Below, piece by piece: positions 9,795-18,389 of a DNA stretch of 64,000 nt. The DNA lies in contig NZ_RCZP01000010.1 of NCBI RefSeq assembly GCF_006438825.1, forward strand, positions 62,001 to 126,000, written 5' to 3'. Source of the DNA: Muricoccus nepalensis (GTDB taxonomy: Bacteria > Pseudomonadota > Alphaproteobacteria > Acetobacterales > Acetobacteraceae). The translations under genes were made by a program, and so were the position numbers. Each line of letters begins with the position of its first letter. The stretch's first letter is position 1. The notes below the pieces were generated by a model. It was not told the origin of the DNA and did not search any database. It saw nothing but the letters and a program-made list of their open reading frames with translations.

Positions 9795-10523
9795 TTATTC
9801 CACCAATCCATCCACAGCCCTGACGAGCCCCGCCGAAGCCGCCGCCACCGCCGCCTCGGCGCGCTTCGTCAGCTCCGCCCGCGGCAGGCCAGGCGGGATC
9901 GCCGGCAGCACCGCGACGGTCAGCACCCCCGGCCGCTTGGTGAAAGACCGCTTGCCCCAGAGCCGCCCGGAATCGGTCGCGACGGGCACGACCGGCAGGC
10001 TCGTCGCCGCCGCCATGGCCGCGAAGCCGGGCTGCCAGGGCTGCACCTCCCCGGGGGCCGAGCGCGTCCCCTCCGGGAAGATCACCACCTGGTACCCGGC
10101 CTCGGCCGCCGAGCGCGTCGCCCGCACGAGCCGCTTCAGCGAGGAGGCGCCCCCCTCCCGGTCCACGGGGATGGAGTGGACATGCCGCGCCATCGCCCCC
10201 CAGCCCGGGATCCGCAGCAGCTCCTCCTTCATGACATAGGCCGGCCGCGGCAGCAGCGCGTGCCAGACGATGGTGTCGAAGGCCGACTGGTGCTGCGCCG
10301 CGATCAGCGCGGCGCCGTGCAGCGGCAGGTTCTCCGCCCCCGTCACCCGCAGCCGGATGCCGCAGACCACCCGCAGCAGCCAGAGCGACCCCCGCGCCCA
10401 GCCCCGGAGGTAGCGGTGCATCACGTCCGGGTGGAAGGCGAGCAGCGGCAGCCCGAAGAGCACCACCAGCGCGGTGAAGCCGAAGAAGAGAAGGTTGAAC
10501 AGGGCGGAGCGGAGTGCGGTCAC
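9795..10523 (-). CDS. plsC: 1-acyl-sn-glycerol-3-phosphate acyltransferase (PlsC family)
   Basis: 242 residues from a GTG start at 10523, which overlaps the stop of the ydcF-like gene (GTGA). It transfers an acyl chain to lysophosphatidate in phospholipid synthesis at the inner membrane. A hydrophobic segment is at residues 7-28. Acyltransferase motifs are in order: AQHQSAFDT (the HxxxxD catalytic box, here HQSAFD), VDREGGASSLKRL, and IFPEGTRSAPGE. It is the last gene of the ftsE-ftsX-ydcF-plsC unit. Another lysophospholipid acyltransferase role is possible. Confidence 0.88.
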   Translation of the reverse strand: MTALRSALFNLLFFGFTALVVLFGLPLLAFHPDVMHRYLRGWARGSLWLLRVVCGIRLRVTGAENLPLHGAALIAAQHQSAFDTIVWHALLPRPAYVMKEELLRIPGWGAMARHVHSIPVDREGGASSLKRLVRATRSAAEAGYQVVIFPEGTRSAPGEVQPWQPGFAAMAAATSLPVVPVATDSGRLWGKRSFTKRPGVLTVAVLPAIPPGLPRAELTKRAEAAVAAASAGLVRAVDGLVE

Positions 10524-11149
10524 GGCAGGATGCGCCTCGGACGTTCGACGAGGACGGAGAGGCCAAGCCCCGCGCCCAGCAGTTTCAGGTACTCGCGCAG
10601 CATCGGCAGCGGCCGCGCGACGAAGGGGGCGACGGGGTGCGGCCGCAGCGCCGCCTCCGGCAGGGCGCGGCGCAGCTCCAGCAGGGCGCGCGGCATGTGG
10701 AAGCCGGCGGTCACCACCGTGATCTCCCGCAGCCCCGCCGCCCGCGCCCAGGCCGCCACCTCCCGCGCGTTGCCGCGGGTGCTGGTCGCCTCGTGGCCAA
10801 GGTCGGTGCGGTCGGCAAGGTCCGCCGCCTCCAGCCCCGCCCGCCGGGCGAGGTCGCCGAGCCCCGCCTCCGGCCCGACGCCGGAGACGATCAGCCGCCC
10901 GCCCTCCCGCGCCATCAGCAGCCCGAGCCCGGCCTCCACCCGCTCCGGCCCGCCCGTCAGCACGGCAATCCCGGCGGGCGCGCCGGGCACCGGCCCCGCT
11001 TCCGCCGCCGGCATCCCCGCCACCCGCAGCACGAAGACGAGGAAGCCGAGCCCCAGCCCGAGCGAGGCCAGCAGCGCCGCGCCGAGCGCCAGCGTGCCCC
11101 GCCGGCGCCACCCCCCGCGCGCCGGCAGCCGCACCAGCGCCCCCGTCAC
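10520..11149 (-). CDS. YdcF/DUF218 family membrane protein
   Basis: 209 residues from a GTG at 11149 overlapping the ftsX stop as GTGA. There is one membrane segment (about 18-40), then a DUF218 domain with AGIAVLTGGPERVEAGLGLL, DRTDLGHEATSTRGNAREV and VVTAGFHMPRALLELRRAL, which are the conserved blocks of this family. In enterobacteria related proteins (ElyC, SanA) affect envelope integrity; the link to this protein is inference. The coupling to ftsEX and plsC supports an envelope role. A second DUF218 gene lies at 20320-20829. Confidence 0.85.
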   Translation of the reverse strand: MTGALVRLPARGGWRRRGTLALGAALLASLGLGLGFLVFVLRVAGMPAAEAGPVPGAPAGIAVLTGGPERVEAGLGLLMAREGGRLIVSGVGPEAGLGDLARRAGLEAADLADRTDLGHEATSTRGNAREVAAWARAAGLREITVVTAGFHMPRALLELRRALPEAALRPHPVAPFVARPLPMLREYLKLLGAGLGLSVLVERPRRILP

Positions 11150-12010
11150 GGCATGTTCCTCAGCCAGCGCCGCACGGTGGCCTGGGCCGTGCCCCAGCCG
11201 ATCGCGGCGGCCACCGGCGGCAGCGCCGCCAGCATCGCCCAGGGCACCCCCGCCAGCGCCCCGCCCGCCGTCTCCTCGCCCCCCGAGAGCGGCAGCGCGA
11301 GGCCCGAGAGCGCCGCCAGCGCCGGCACCGCGAGCGCGGCCCCGCCGAGCGCCCCCAGCCCCGCCAGCATCCCCACCCGCCGCGCGAAGCGCCCGGCGAT
11401 GCCCGCGTCCGTGGCGCCGAGGTCGTGCAGCACCCCGATCGCCTCCCGCCGCGCCGCCAGCCCCGCCCGCGTCGCGACCGCCACCACCGCCATGGCGACC
11501 CCCGCGACCAGCGCGAGCACCGCCAGCGCCACCCCCTGCACCGAGCGCGCCAGCGCCGCCAGCCGCGCCACCCACAGCCCGTGCGATTCCAGCTCCGCCC
11601 CCGGCACCGCCGCCGAGAGCCGCCCGGCCAGGCCCTCCAGCCCCTCCGCCGAGCCCCGCAGCCGCAGCTCGATCACCCCCGGCAGGATCAGCGAGGGCGC
11701 ATTGCCCAGCCAGGGCCGCAGCAGCTCCGCCACCCGCTCCGCGCTCACCGCCTCGGCCGAGGCCACGGCGCGGTCCCCGCGAAGCAGCGCCAGCGCCGCC
11801 GCCATCCGCTCGCGGCCCGGTTCCGGCACCTGCACCGTCACCGCCGCGGCCGCGCCGCCCTGCCAGCGGTCCGCCAGCCGGTCCGCCCCCTGCGCGCCCG
11901 CCAGCGCCAGCGCCGCCAGCAGCGCCATGGCCGCCACCAGCCCCGGCAGCAGCCGGTCCGACAGCGCCCGGCGCAGGCCGAGCGGGTCGCGCGAGATGCG
12001 CCGCCGCCGC

Positions 12011-12018
<8 letters not shown>
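11146..12018 (-). CDS. ftsX: cell division ABC permease FtsX
   Basis: 290 residues from a TTG start at 12018. This start is preferred because CGGAGG lies about 6 bases before it and it overlaps the ftsE stop (TTGGCTGA). An upstream ATG at 12141 in the same frame would overlap ftsE by 131 bp and add an arginine-rich tract. Four membrane segments are visible: one near residue 25 (LLPGLVAAMALLAALALAGA), then three after about 165, with a periplasmic domain between. FtsX with FtsE activates peptidoglycan hydrolases at the septum. Confidence 0.88.
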
Positions 12019-12889
<871 letters not shown>

Positions 12890-12990
12890 GGCCGCGATGT
12901 GCCACGCCGGGCGCCCGAACGGTAGCCGCCCCGCGCCCGCTGAGCACCGGGTGGCGTTGCGTTAATCGCGATGCGGAAACATCCTGGGCC

Positions 12991-13461
12991 ATGCGCGTTG
13001 CCTGCCCGGAATGCTCCGCCGCCTACGAACTGCCCCCCGCCCTGGCCGCCAGGCTCGGCGAGGGCCGTCCGCTCCGCTGCGCCCGCTGCGGCCACACCTG
13101 GGCCCCGAGCCCGGCCGAACCCGGCGCCGCCCCCACCGCCGAACCCTCGCCCCCGCCGCCCGACCTCGACCCCTCGCCCCCCGACGGCCCCGCCTGGCCG
13201 ACCCTGCTGGCGAGCATCCCGCAACCCGCGCCCCCCGCCCCGGCCCCGGCCGCCGCGCCGCCGGGCCGCGGCGCCGCCCTCCTCGCCCGCCTCCCGAAGC
13301 TCCCGGCCGATCGCGCGGGCGCCGCCCTCGCCGCCGCCTGGGCCGCCTCCGTCCTCCTCCTCGCCGGCGGGGCGCTGGCCGCCTGGCACTGGCGCGTCGC
13401 GATTGTGGAGGCTTGGCCCCCCGCCGCCCGCGCCTTCCTGGCCCTCGGCCTCGCCGGCTGA
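12991..13461 (+). CDS. MJ0042-type zinc-ribbon membrane protein
   Basis: 156 residues. The N-terminus is a zinc ribbon ([16 protein letters not shown], then [10 protein letters not shown]) of the MJ0042 type. Residues 45-95 are a proline-rich linker, and a single hydrophobic segment follows at about 110-132 ([20 protein letters not shown]). The gene is divergent from ftsE with about 100 bp between them. Function unknown; membrane proteins with this N-terminal ribbon are common in alphaproteobacteria. Confidence 0.8.
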   Translation: MRVACPECSAAYELPPALAARLGEGRPLRCARCGHTWAPSPAEPGAAPTAEPSPPPPDLDPSPPDGPAWPTLLASIPQPAPPAPAPAAAPPGRGAALLARLPKLPADRAGAALAAAWAASVLLLAGGALAAWHWRVAIVEAWPPAARAFLALGLAG

Positions 13462-13508
13462 GGCCCCGCGCTGGACAGCGCCGCCCCCGCCGGGCACCTC
13501 CCGCCGGC

Positions 13509-14243
13509 ATGACCGACACCGCGAACGACGGCGCCCTCGTCCTCCTCTCCGGCGGCCAGGACTCCACCACCTGCCTCGCCTGGGCGCTGGACCGCTTCCC
13601 CCGCGTGGAGACGCTCGGCTTCGACTACGGCCAGCGCCACCGGGTCGAGCTCGACCGCCGCCCGGCGCTCCGCCGCGGCCTCGCCGCCCTGAACCCCGCC
13701 TGGGCCGCCCGCCTCGGCGAGGACCACAGCCTCGCCCTCGACGCCCTCGGCGCCCTCTCCGACACGGCGCTCACGCGGGACACCGAGATCGCCATGCGGG
13801 AGGACGGCCTGCCCAACACCTTCGTCCCCGGCCGCAACCTCCTCTTCCTCACCTTCGCCGCGGCCCTCGCCTACCGCCGCGGCCTCCGCCACCTCGTCGG
13901 CGGCATGTGCGAGACGGACTTCTCCGGCTACCCCGACTGCCGCGACGACACGATCAAGGCGCTGCAGGTGGCGCTGAACCTCGGCATGGACCGCCGCTTC
14001 GTCCTCCACACCCCCCTCATGTGGATCGACAAGGCCGAGACCTGGCGCCTCGCCCGGCGCCTCGGCGGCGACCCCCTGGTGCGCCTCGTCGTGGAGGAGA
14101 CCCACACCTGCTACCGCGGCGAGCGCGGCGCGATGCACCCCTGGGGCCACGGCTGCGGCACCTGCCCCGCCTGCGAGCTCCGCGCGGCCGGCTGGCGCGG
14201 CTTCGTCGCGGAAGGGGTGGAGGAGGCGCCGCGCGGGGGGTGA
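13509..14243 (+). CDS. queC: 7-cyano-7-deazaguanine synthase QueC
   Basis: 244 residues. Converts 7-carboxy-7-deazaguanine to preQ0 with ATP and ammonia, on the path to queuosine in tRNA; cytoplasmic. The PP-loop motif [15 protein letters not shown] is at residue 13. Further blocks are [20 protein letters not shown], and [17 protein letters not shown]. The zinc site is the C-terminal HTCYRGERG followed by [11 protein letters not shown]. The ATG at 13509 gives the usual family length; upstream in-frame codons belong to the preceding gene region. No other queuosine gene is in the window. Confidence 0.95.
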   Translation: MTDTANDGALVLLSGGQDSTTCLAWALDRFPRVETLGFDYGQRHRVELDRRPALRRGLAALNPAWAARLGEDHSLALDALGALSDTALTRDTEIAMREDGLPNTFVPGRNLLFLTFAAALAYRRGLRHLVGGMCETDFSGYPDCRDDTIKALQVALNLGMDRRFVLHTPLMWIDKAETWRLARRLGGDPLVRLVVEETHTCYRGERGAMHPWGHGCGTCPACELRAAGWRGFVAEGVEEAPRGG

Positions 14244-14313
14244 CGGCCCCCTCGGAACCCTCCTAGCCTTTCGCCGCGGCCCGGGCGCCGGGCCGGACGA
14301 ACAGGAGGAACGC

Positions 14314-14778
14314 TTGACCCTTACCCGCCGAAGCCTCGCCCTCGCCGCCGGCTGGCTCGCCGCCGCGGCCGCCGCCCCCGCCCTCGCCCAGACCCCCGCG
14401 AATTCCCCGGCCGACGAGAAGGCCGTCGCCGACGCCGTGGAGCGCCTCCGCCAGGCCATGATCGCGGCCGACCGCGCCCGCCTCGAGGCCACCGCCGCCG
14501 AGGCCCTCACCTACGGCCACTCCTCCGGCCGCGTGGAGAACAAGGAGCAGTTCGTCGCCGCCATCGTGGAGGGCCGCAGCGTCTTCCGCAGCATCAACCT
14601 CTCCGAGCAGGCGATCCAGGTCTCGGGCGACGTAGCGACCGTCCGCCACCTCCTCACCGCCGAGACGATGGACGGCGGCCGCCCGGGCAACGTGCGCATC
14701 GGCGTGCTGCTCGTGATGCAGAAGCAGGGCGGCGACTGGAAGCTCCTCGCCCGCCAGGCCGTGCCCCGCCCCGCCTGA
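14314..14778 (+). CDS. exported NTF2-like (SnoaL/DUF4440-type) protein
   Basis: 154 residues from a TTG start; AGGAGG at about 14302-14307 is an excellent ribosome binding site seven bases upstream. The N-terminus MTLTRRSLALAAGWLA begins a signal peptide that looks Tat-like (TRRSLA), ending near ALAQ at residue 26. The rest (ADEKAVADAVERLRQAMIAAD, then SGRVENKEQFVAAIVEG) matches the cone-shaped NTF2-like domain with DUF4440 character. Periplasmic. No active residue or substrate can be assigned. Confidence 0.8.
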   Translation: MTLTRRSLALAAGWLAAAAAAPALAQTPANSPADEKAVADAVERLRQAMIAADRARLEATAAEALTYGHSSGRVENKEQFVAAIVEGRSVFRSINLSEQAIQVSGDVATVRHLLTAETMDGGRPGNVRIGVLLVMQKQGGDWKLLARQAVPRPA

Positions 14779-14792
14779 GGCGCCGCCCAACG

Positions 14793-14821
14793 AAAAAGGG
14801 CCGCCCCTCGCGGGACGGCCC
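14793..14821 (-). terminator. intrinsic terminator of rpsA
   Basis: On the minus strand GGGCCGTCCC, loop GCGA, then GGGGCGGCCC form a 10-bp stem with one G-U pair and a GNRA-type tetraloop, followed by TTTTT. It begins 25 bp after the rpsA stop. The stem also reads from the + strand after the NTF2-like gene, although the T run favours rpsA. Confidence 0.85.
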
Positions 14822-14845
14822 CTCACTCTCAGCCCAGAACGGGGC

Positions 14846-16564
14846 TCACTCGTCCGTGGAGAGGTTCCGGCGGCGGATGGCCGCGCCCAGGATGTCGCCC
14901 AGCGACGCGCCGCTGTCCGACGTCCCGAACTCCTTCACCGCCTCGCGCTCCTCCTCGATCTCCTTGCCCTTGATCGTCAGGGCCAGGCGACGGGCGGCGC
15001 GGTCGATGCCGGTGACCTTGGCATCCACCTTCTCGCCGATGGCGAACTTCTCGGGGCGCTGGTCGCCGCGGTCGCGGGCAAGCTCGGCGCGGCGGATGAA
15101 GCCCGTGAGGACCTCGTCGACCTTCACCTCGATGCCGTTGGCCTCGACCTTCGTCACGATGCAGGTGACGACCTCGCCCTTGCGCACCTTGTCCAGCACC
15201 TCGGCGGCCGGATCGGCCTCGAGCTGCTTGATGCCGAGCGAGATGCGCTCCTTCTCGACGTCGATATCAAGGACCTTGGCCTTGACCATGTCGCCCTTGT
15301 TGTAGTTCGCCATCGCCTGCTCGGGCGTGAGGTCCCACGACAGGTCGGACATGTGGACCATGCCGTCGATCTCCGGGGCCAGGCCGACGAAGAGCCCGAA
15401 CTCGGTGATGTTGCGGATCTCGCCCTCGACGATGGTGCCCGGGGCATGGGTCTCCATGAAGACCTCCCACGGGTTGCCCTGCGCCTGCTTGAGGCCGAGC
15501 GAGATGCGGCGCTTCGGCTCGTCCACGTCGAGGATGACCACCTCCACTTCCTGCGAAGTGGCGACGATCTTGCCCGGATGGACGTTCTTCTTCGTCCAGG
15601 ACATCTCGGACACGTGCACGAGGCCCTCGACCCCCGGCTCCAGCTCCACGAAGGCGCCGTAGTCGGTGATGTTGGTCACGCGGCCCGAGAACTTGCCCTG
15701 CACCGGGTACTTGGCGGCCACGCCCTCCCAGGGGTCGGACATCAGCTGCTTCATGCCGAGCGAGATGCGCTGCGTCTCGGAGTTGAAGCGGATGACCTGC
15801 ACCTTCACCGGCTGGCCGATCGTCAGGGCCTCGCTCGGGTGGTTGATGCGGCGCCAGGCGATGTCGGTGACGTGCAGCAGCCCGTCCACGCCGCCCAGGT
15901 CCACGAAGGCGCCGTAGTCGGTGATGTTCTTCACCACGCCGTCGAGGACCATGCCCTCCTTCAGGCCCTGGATCAGCTCGGAGCGCTGCTCGGCGCGCGT
16001 CTCCTCGAGAACCGCGCGGCGCGACACCACGATGTTCCCGCGGGCGCGGTCCATCTTCAGGATCTGGAACGGCTGGGGCGAGCCCATCAGCGGCCCGACG
16101 TCGCGCACGGGGCGGATGTCGACCTGCGAACCCGGAAGGAAGGCCACGGCGCCGCCGAGGTCGACGGTGAAGCCGCCCTTCACGCGCCCGAAGATGACGC
16201 CGTTCACGCGCACCTGCGCCTGGAACTGCTTCTCGAGGTTCGTCCAGGCCTCCTCGCGCCGCGCCTTCTCGCGCGAGAGCACGATGGAGCCGTCGCGGTC
16301 CTCGTAGCGCTCGACGAAGAGCTCGATCAGGTCGCCCGGCTTGACCTCGGGCTTCTGGCCCTGGGCCGCGAACTCGCGGAGGGGAACGCGCCCCTCGCTC
16401 TTGAGGCCGACATCGACGACGGCGACGTCGTCATCGATGCGGATGACCTTCCCCGTGACGACGGAGCCGGCAAAGCCGGTGTCGGCGCCCAGCGTCTCGT
16501 CGAGAAGGGAGGCAAAGTCCTCGCCGCCGGCCATGGGCCGGTCGAGGGTGGTGGCAGATGCCAT
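14846..16564 (-). CDS. rpsA: 30S ribosomal protein S1
   Basis: 572 residues (E. coli S1 has 557). It binds mRNA on the small ribosomal subunit and helps initiate translation. Six S1 RNA-binding repeats follow one another from about residue 34 to 540, for example GVVKNITDYGAFVDLGGVDG and GEIRNITEFGLFVGLAPEID. The ATG at 16564 gives the expected N-terminus; a second in-frame Met ten codons later is possible. No strong Shine-Dalgarno sequence lies just upstream, as is usual for autoregulated S1 genes. In many relatives cmk is immediately upstream, but here a PEP-CTERM gene on the other strand separates them. Confidence 0.97.
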   Translation of the reverse strand: MASATTLDRPMAGGEDFASLLDETLGADTGFAGSVVTGKVIRIDDDVAVVDVGLKSEGRVPLREFAAQGQKPEVKPGDLIELFVERYEDRDGSIVLSREKARREEAWTNLEKQFQAQVRVNGVIFGRVKGGFTVDLGGAVAFLPGSQVDIRPVRDVGPLMGSPQPFQILKMDRARGNIVVSRRAVLEETRAEQRSELIQGLKEGMVLDGVVKNITDYGAFVDLGGVDGLLHVTDIAWRRINHPSEALTIGQPVKVQVIRFNSETQRISLGMKQLMSDPWEGVAAKYPVQGKFSGRVTNITDYGAFVELEPGVEGLVHVSEMSWTKKNVHPGKIVATSQEVEVVILDVDEPKRRISLGLKQAQGNPWEVFMETHAPGTIVEGEIRNITEFGLFVGLAPEIDGMVHMSDLSWDLTPEQAMANYNKGDMVKAKVLDIDVEKERISLGIKQLEADPAAEVLDKVRKGEVVTCIVTKVEANGIEVKVDEVLTGFIRRAELARDRGDQRPEKFAIGEKVDAKVTGIDRAARRLALTIKGKEIEEEREAVKEFGTSDSGASLGDILGAAIRRRNLSTDE

Positions 16565-16735
16565 GTAGCGGTGTGTTCCTGAAGGCGGGGCATGACGCGC
16601 CGCCTGGGTCCTGCGCCCCACCCCTCTGCCGCCGCTCGCGGCCGGCTGGATGGCACGTCTTGCCCGGTCGGGCCTGTTCGGGGAGCACCCGGGTACGGGT
16701 GAGCGGCCGGGATCAGAGCCCCGGTCACCGCGCCC
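16565..16735 (-). promoter_or_regulatory. long GC-rich 5' leader of rpsA
   Basis: About 165 bases lie between the predicted start of transcription and the rpsA ATG. They are GC-rich, can fold extensively, and contain no strong ribosome binding site near the start codon (only AGGA about 13 bases away). S1 is known to regulate its own translation through its leader in gammaproteobacteria; a similar role here is inference. Confidence 0.4.
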
Positions 16736-16736
16736 C

Positions 16737-16764
16737 ATTAAGCCATCGCGCCCCTCTCTTGCAA
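16737..16764 (-). promoter_or_regulatory. candidate housekeeping promoter for rpsA
   Basis: On the minus strand TTGCAA (16764-16759), 16 bases, then CTTAAT (16742-16737) matches -35 and -10 elements in four of six positions each. It stands out from very GC-rich surroundings and fits the fact that rpsA can no longer be read from the cmk promoter. Confidence 0.5.
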
Positions 16765-16863
16765 GGGGAACCCGCCTCCGCGCGCCCGGGGAGCGGGCGG
16801 CCTGGCGAACGGCGAGAAAAAACGCGGACGTGATCCCCTCGTGTCGCATCCGGAAGTAAGCGA

Positions 16864-16887
16864 TACTTGAAGCACCCAAGTACTTGA
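16864..16887 (+). promoter_or_regulatory. palindromic site upstream of PEP-CTERM gene (possible activator site)
   Basis: TACTTGA occurs twice (16864-16870 and 16881-16887), and the second copy is part of a perfect 10-bp palindrome, CAAGTACTTG (16877-16886). The centre lies about 98 bp before the start predicted from the sigma-54 promoter at 16954, the usual distance for an enhancer-binding activator. Confidence 0.45.
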
Positions 16888-16953
16888 GTCGGTGGATTTT
16901 CCAGCCGCCAGACAGCGTCTTTTTTCTTCTTGCGGCTTCAATCGACTACAACG

Positions 16954-16969
16954 TGGTCCGCTCCTTGCT
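16954..16969 (+). promoter_or_regulatory. candidate sigma-54 promoter of the PEP-CTERM gene
   Basis: TGGTCCGCTCCTTGCT carries the invariant GG (16955-16956) and GC (16967-16968) exactly 12 bases apart, and matches most of the -24/-12 consensus TGGCACR-N4-TTGCW. Transcription would start near 16980, leaving a leader of about 46 bases with GGAG nine bases before the ATG. PEP-CTERM genes in other bacteria have been linked to RpoN and the PrsK/PrsR pair; neither gene is in this window. Confidence 0.6.
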
Positions 16970-17025
16970 CCCTGTATTCGTGGAGCAGGGGAATCATACC
17001 CGTGCCCGGTCACGGAGAACGTCGC

Positions 17026-17658
17026 ATGAGAGCAGAGCAGTTCACGGGCACCGTCCGGCGCGGGGCCCCGTCCCTCGCCACGGCGCTGGCCCTCGCCATC
17101 GCCGCCGCGGTGCCCCTCGCCAGCGCCGCGCCCGTCACCTTCACGGCCACGCTCAGCGGCGCCCAGGAGGACGTCCCGAACAACTCGACGGGCGTCGCGA
17201 ACGCCGTCGTCAGCCTCGACACCGCCGCGCACACGCTCGCCGTCAGCTTCACCTTCAGCAACCTGCTCGGCACCACCGCGGCCGCCCACATCCACTGCTG
17301 CACGGCCGCGCCCGGCACCGGCGCCGCGCCGGTCGCGACCCAGGTCCCGACCTTCTCGGGCTTCCCGCTGGGCGTGACGAGCGGCACCTACACGAGCAGC
17401 TTCGACACCCTCCTGGCCGCCACCTACAACCCGTCCTTCCTCACCTCGAACGGGGGAAGCACGGCCGCGGCCGAGGCCTCCCTCCTCGCGGGGATGTCGG
17501 CCGGCCTGGCCTACCTCAACATCCACACGAGCCTCTTCCCCAACGGCGAGATCCGCGGCTTCCTCTCGCCGGTGGCCGTGCCCGAGCCCGCCTCCCTGGG
17601 CCTCCTCGGCGTCGGCCTCGCCGGCCTCGCCGCCGTCCGCCGCCGCCGTCGGGCCTGA
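17026..17658 (+). CDS. CHRD domain protein with PEP-CTERM sorting signal
   Basis: 210 residues, exported. A signal peptide covers residues 1 to about 35 (ending near PLASAAP). The body is a CHRD domain (FTATLSGAQEDVPNNSTGVA, later AAAHIHCCTAAPG and YLNIHTSLFPNGEIRG). The C-terminus VPEPASLGLLGVGLAGLAA plus an arginine run is a textbook PEP-CTERM signal, recognised by an exosortase in other bacteria. No exosortase gene is in the window. The gene lies between cmk and rpsA on the opposite strand, interrupting a usually conserved order. Cell-surface or matrix role is inferred. Confidence 0.92.
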   Translation: MRAEQFTGTVRRGAPSLATALALAIAAAVPLASAAPVTFTATLSGAQEDVPNNSTGVANAVVSLDTAAHTLAVSFTFSNLLGTTAAAHIHCCTAAPGTGAAPVATQVPTFSGFPLGVTSGTYTSSFDTLLAATYNPSFLTSNGGSTAAAEASLLAGMSAGLAYLNIHTSLFPNGEIRGFLSPVAVPEPASLGLLGVGLAGLAAVRRRRRA

Positions 17659-17726
17659 GGGCGGGCGCCGCCCCTCGCGGACGCGTCCCGCCCGGCCGGC
17701 GGGAGGCGCCGCGGGGGCCGGCCCCC

Positions 17727-18389
17727 TCAGACGGAAAGCCGCGCCTGCACCAGCGTCCAGGCCTCGCGGAAGGCGGCCTCGGCGTCCATCTCCGTCGTGT
17801 CCAGCAGCAGCGCGTCCTCGGCCGGCCGCATCGGCGCCACGTCGCGGGCGGCGTCGCGCGCGTCCCGCAGCGCCATCTCCGCCGCCACCTCCTCCAGCAC
17901 CACCACCTCGCCCCGCCCGGCCCGCTCCAGCCAGCGCCGCCGCGCCCGCGCCTCCGGCGAGGCCGTGACGAAGAGCTTCACCCGCGCGTCCGGGCAGACC
18001 ACCGTCCCGATGTCCCGCCCGTCCATCACGCCGCCCTTGCGCGCCGCGAAGTCGCGCTGGAAGTCGAGCAGCGCGGCCCGCACCGCCGGCTGGGCCGCCA
18101 CCTGGCTCGCCCCCTGGTCCACCTCCGCCCCGCGCAGGTCGGGGCGGTCGAGGTCCGCCAGGTCCAGCCCGCGCGCCGCCGCCTCGGCCGCCCCGGGGTC
18201 CGTCGGCAGCCCGCCCGCCAGCAGCACCCGCCGCGCGACCGCCCGGTAGAGCAGCCCGGTGTCGAGGTAGGGCAGCCCCAGCTCCCGCGCGAGCCGCCGC
18301 GCCAGCGTGCCCTTGCCCGCCGCCGCCGGCCCGTCCACGGCCACCACGACGGGGTCCACCAGCCCCTCCGGCGCGCCCGCCTCGCTCAC
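17727..18389 (-). CDS. cmk: cytidylate kinase
   Basis: 220 residues, phosphorylates CMP/dCMP with ATP; cytoplasmic. The P-loop [17 protein letters not shown] is near residue 18. [15 protein letters not shown] and the CMP-binding [19 protein letters not shown] are typical of Cmk, as is the lid region with RARRRWLE. It starts at a GTG that overlaps the aroA stop (GTGA). In relatives it is followed by rpsA, but here a PEP-CTERM gene converges on it. Confidence 0.95.
   Translation of the reverse strand: MSEAGAPEGLVDPVVVAVDGPAAAGKGTLARRLARELGLPYLDTGLLYRAVARRVLLAGGLPTDPGAAEAAARGLDLADLDRPDLRGAEVDQGASQVAAQPAVRAALLDFQRDFAARKGGVMDGRDIGTVVCPDARVKLFVTASPEARARRRWLERAGRGEVVVLEEVAAEMALRDARDAARDVAPMRPAEDALLLDTTEMDAEAAFREAWTLVQARLSV

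Noticed and set aside
9795-11111. A single 438-codon frame joining the acyltransferase to an upstream segment
   Set aside because: The upstream 196 codons are the out-of-frame shadow of the ydcF-like gene; the GTG at 10523 gives the right acyltransferase length.
17659-17726. Terminator between the PEP-CTERM gene and cmk
   Set aside because: The gap is GC-rich and can fold in several ways, but no hairpin followed by a T run stands out.
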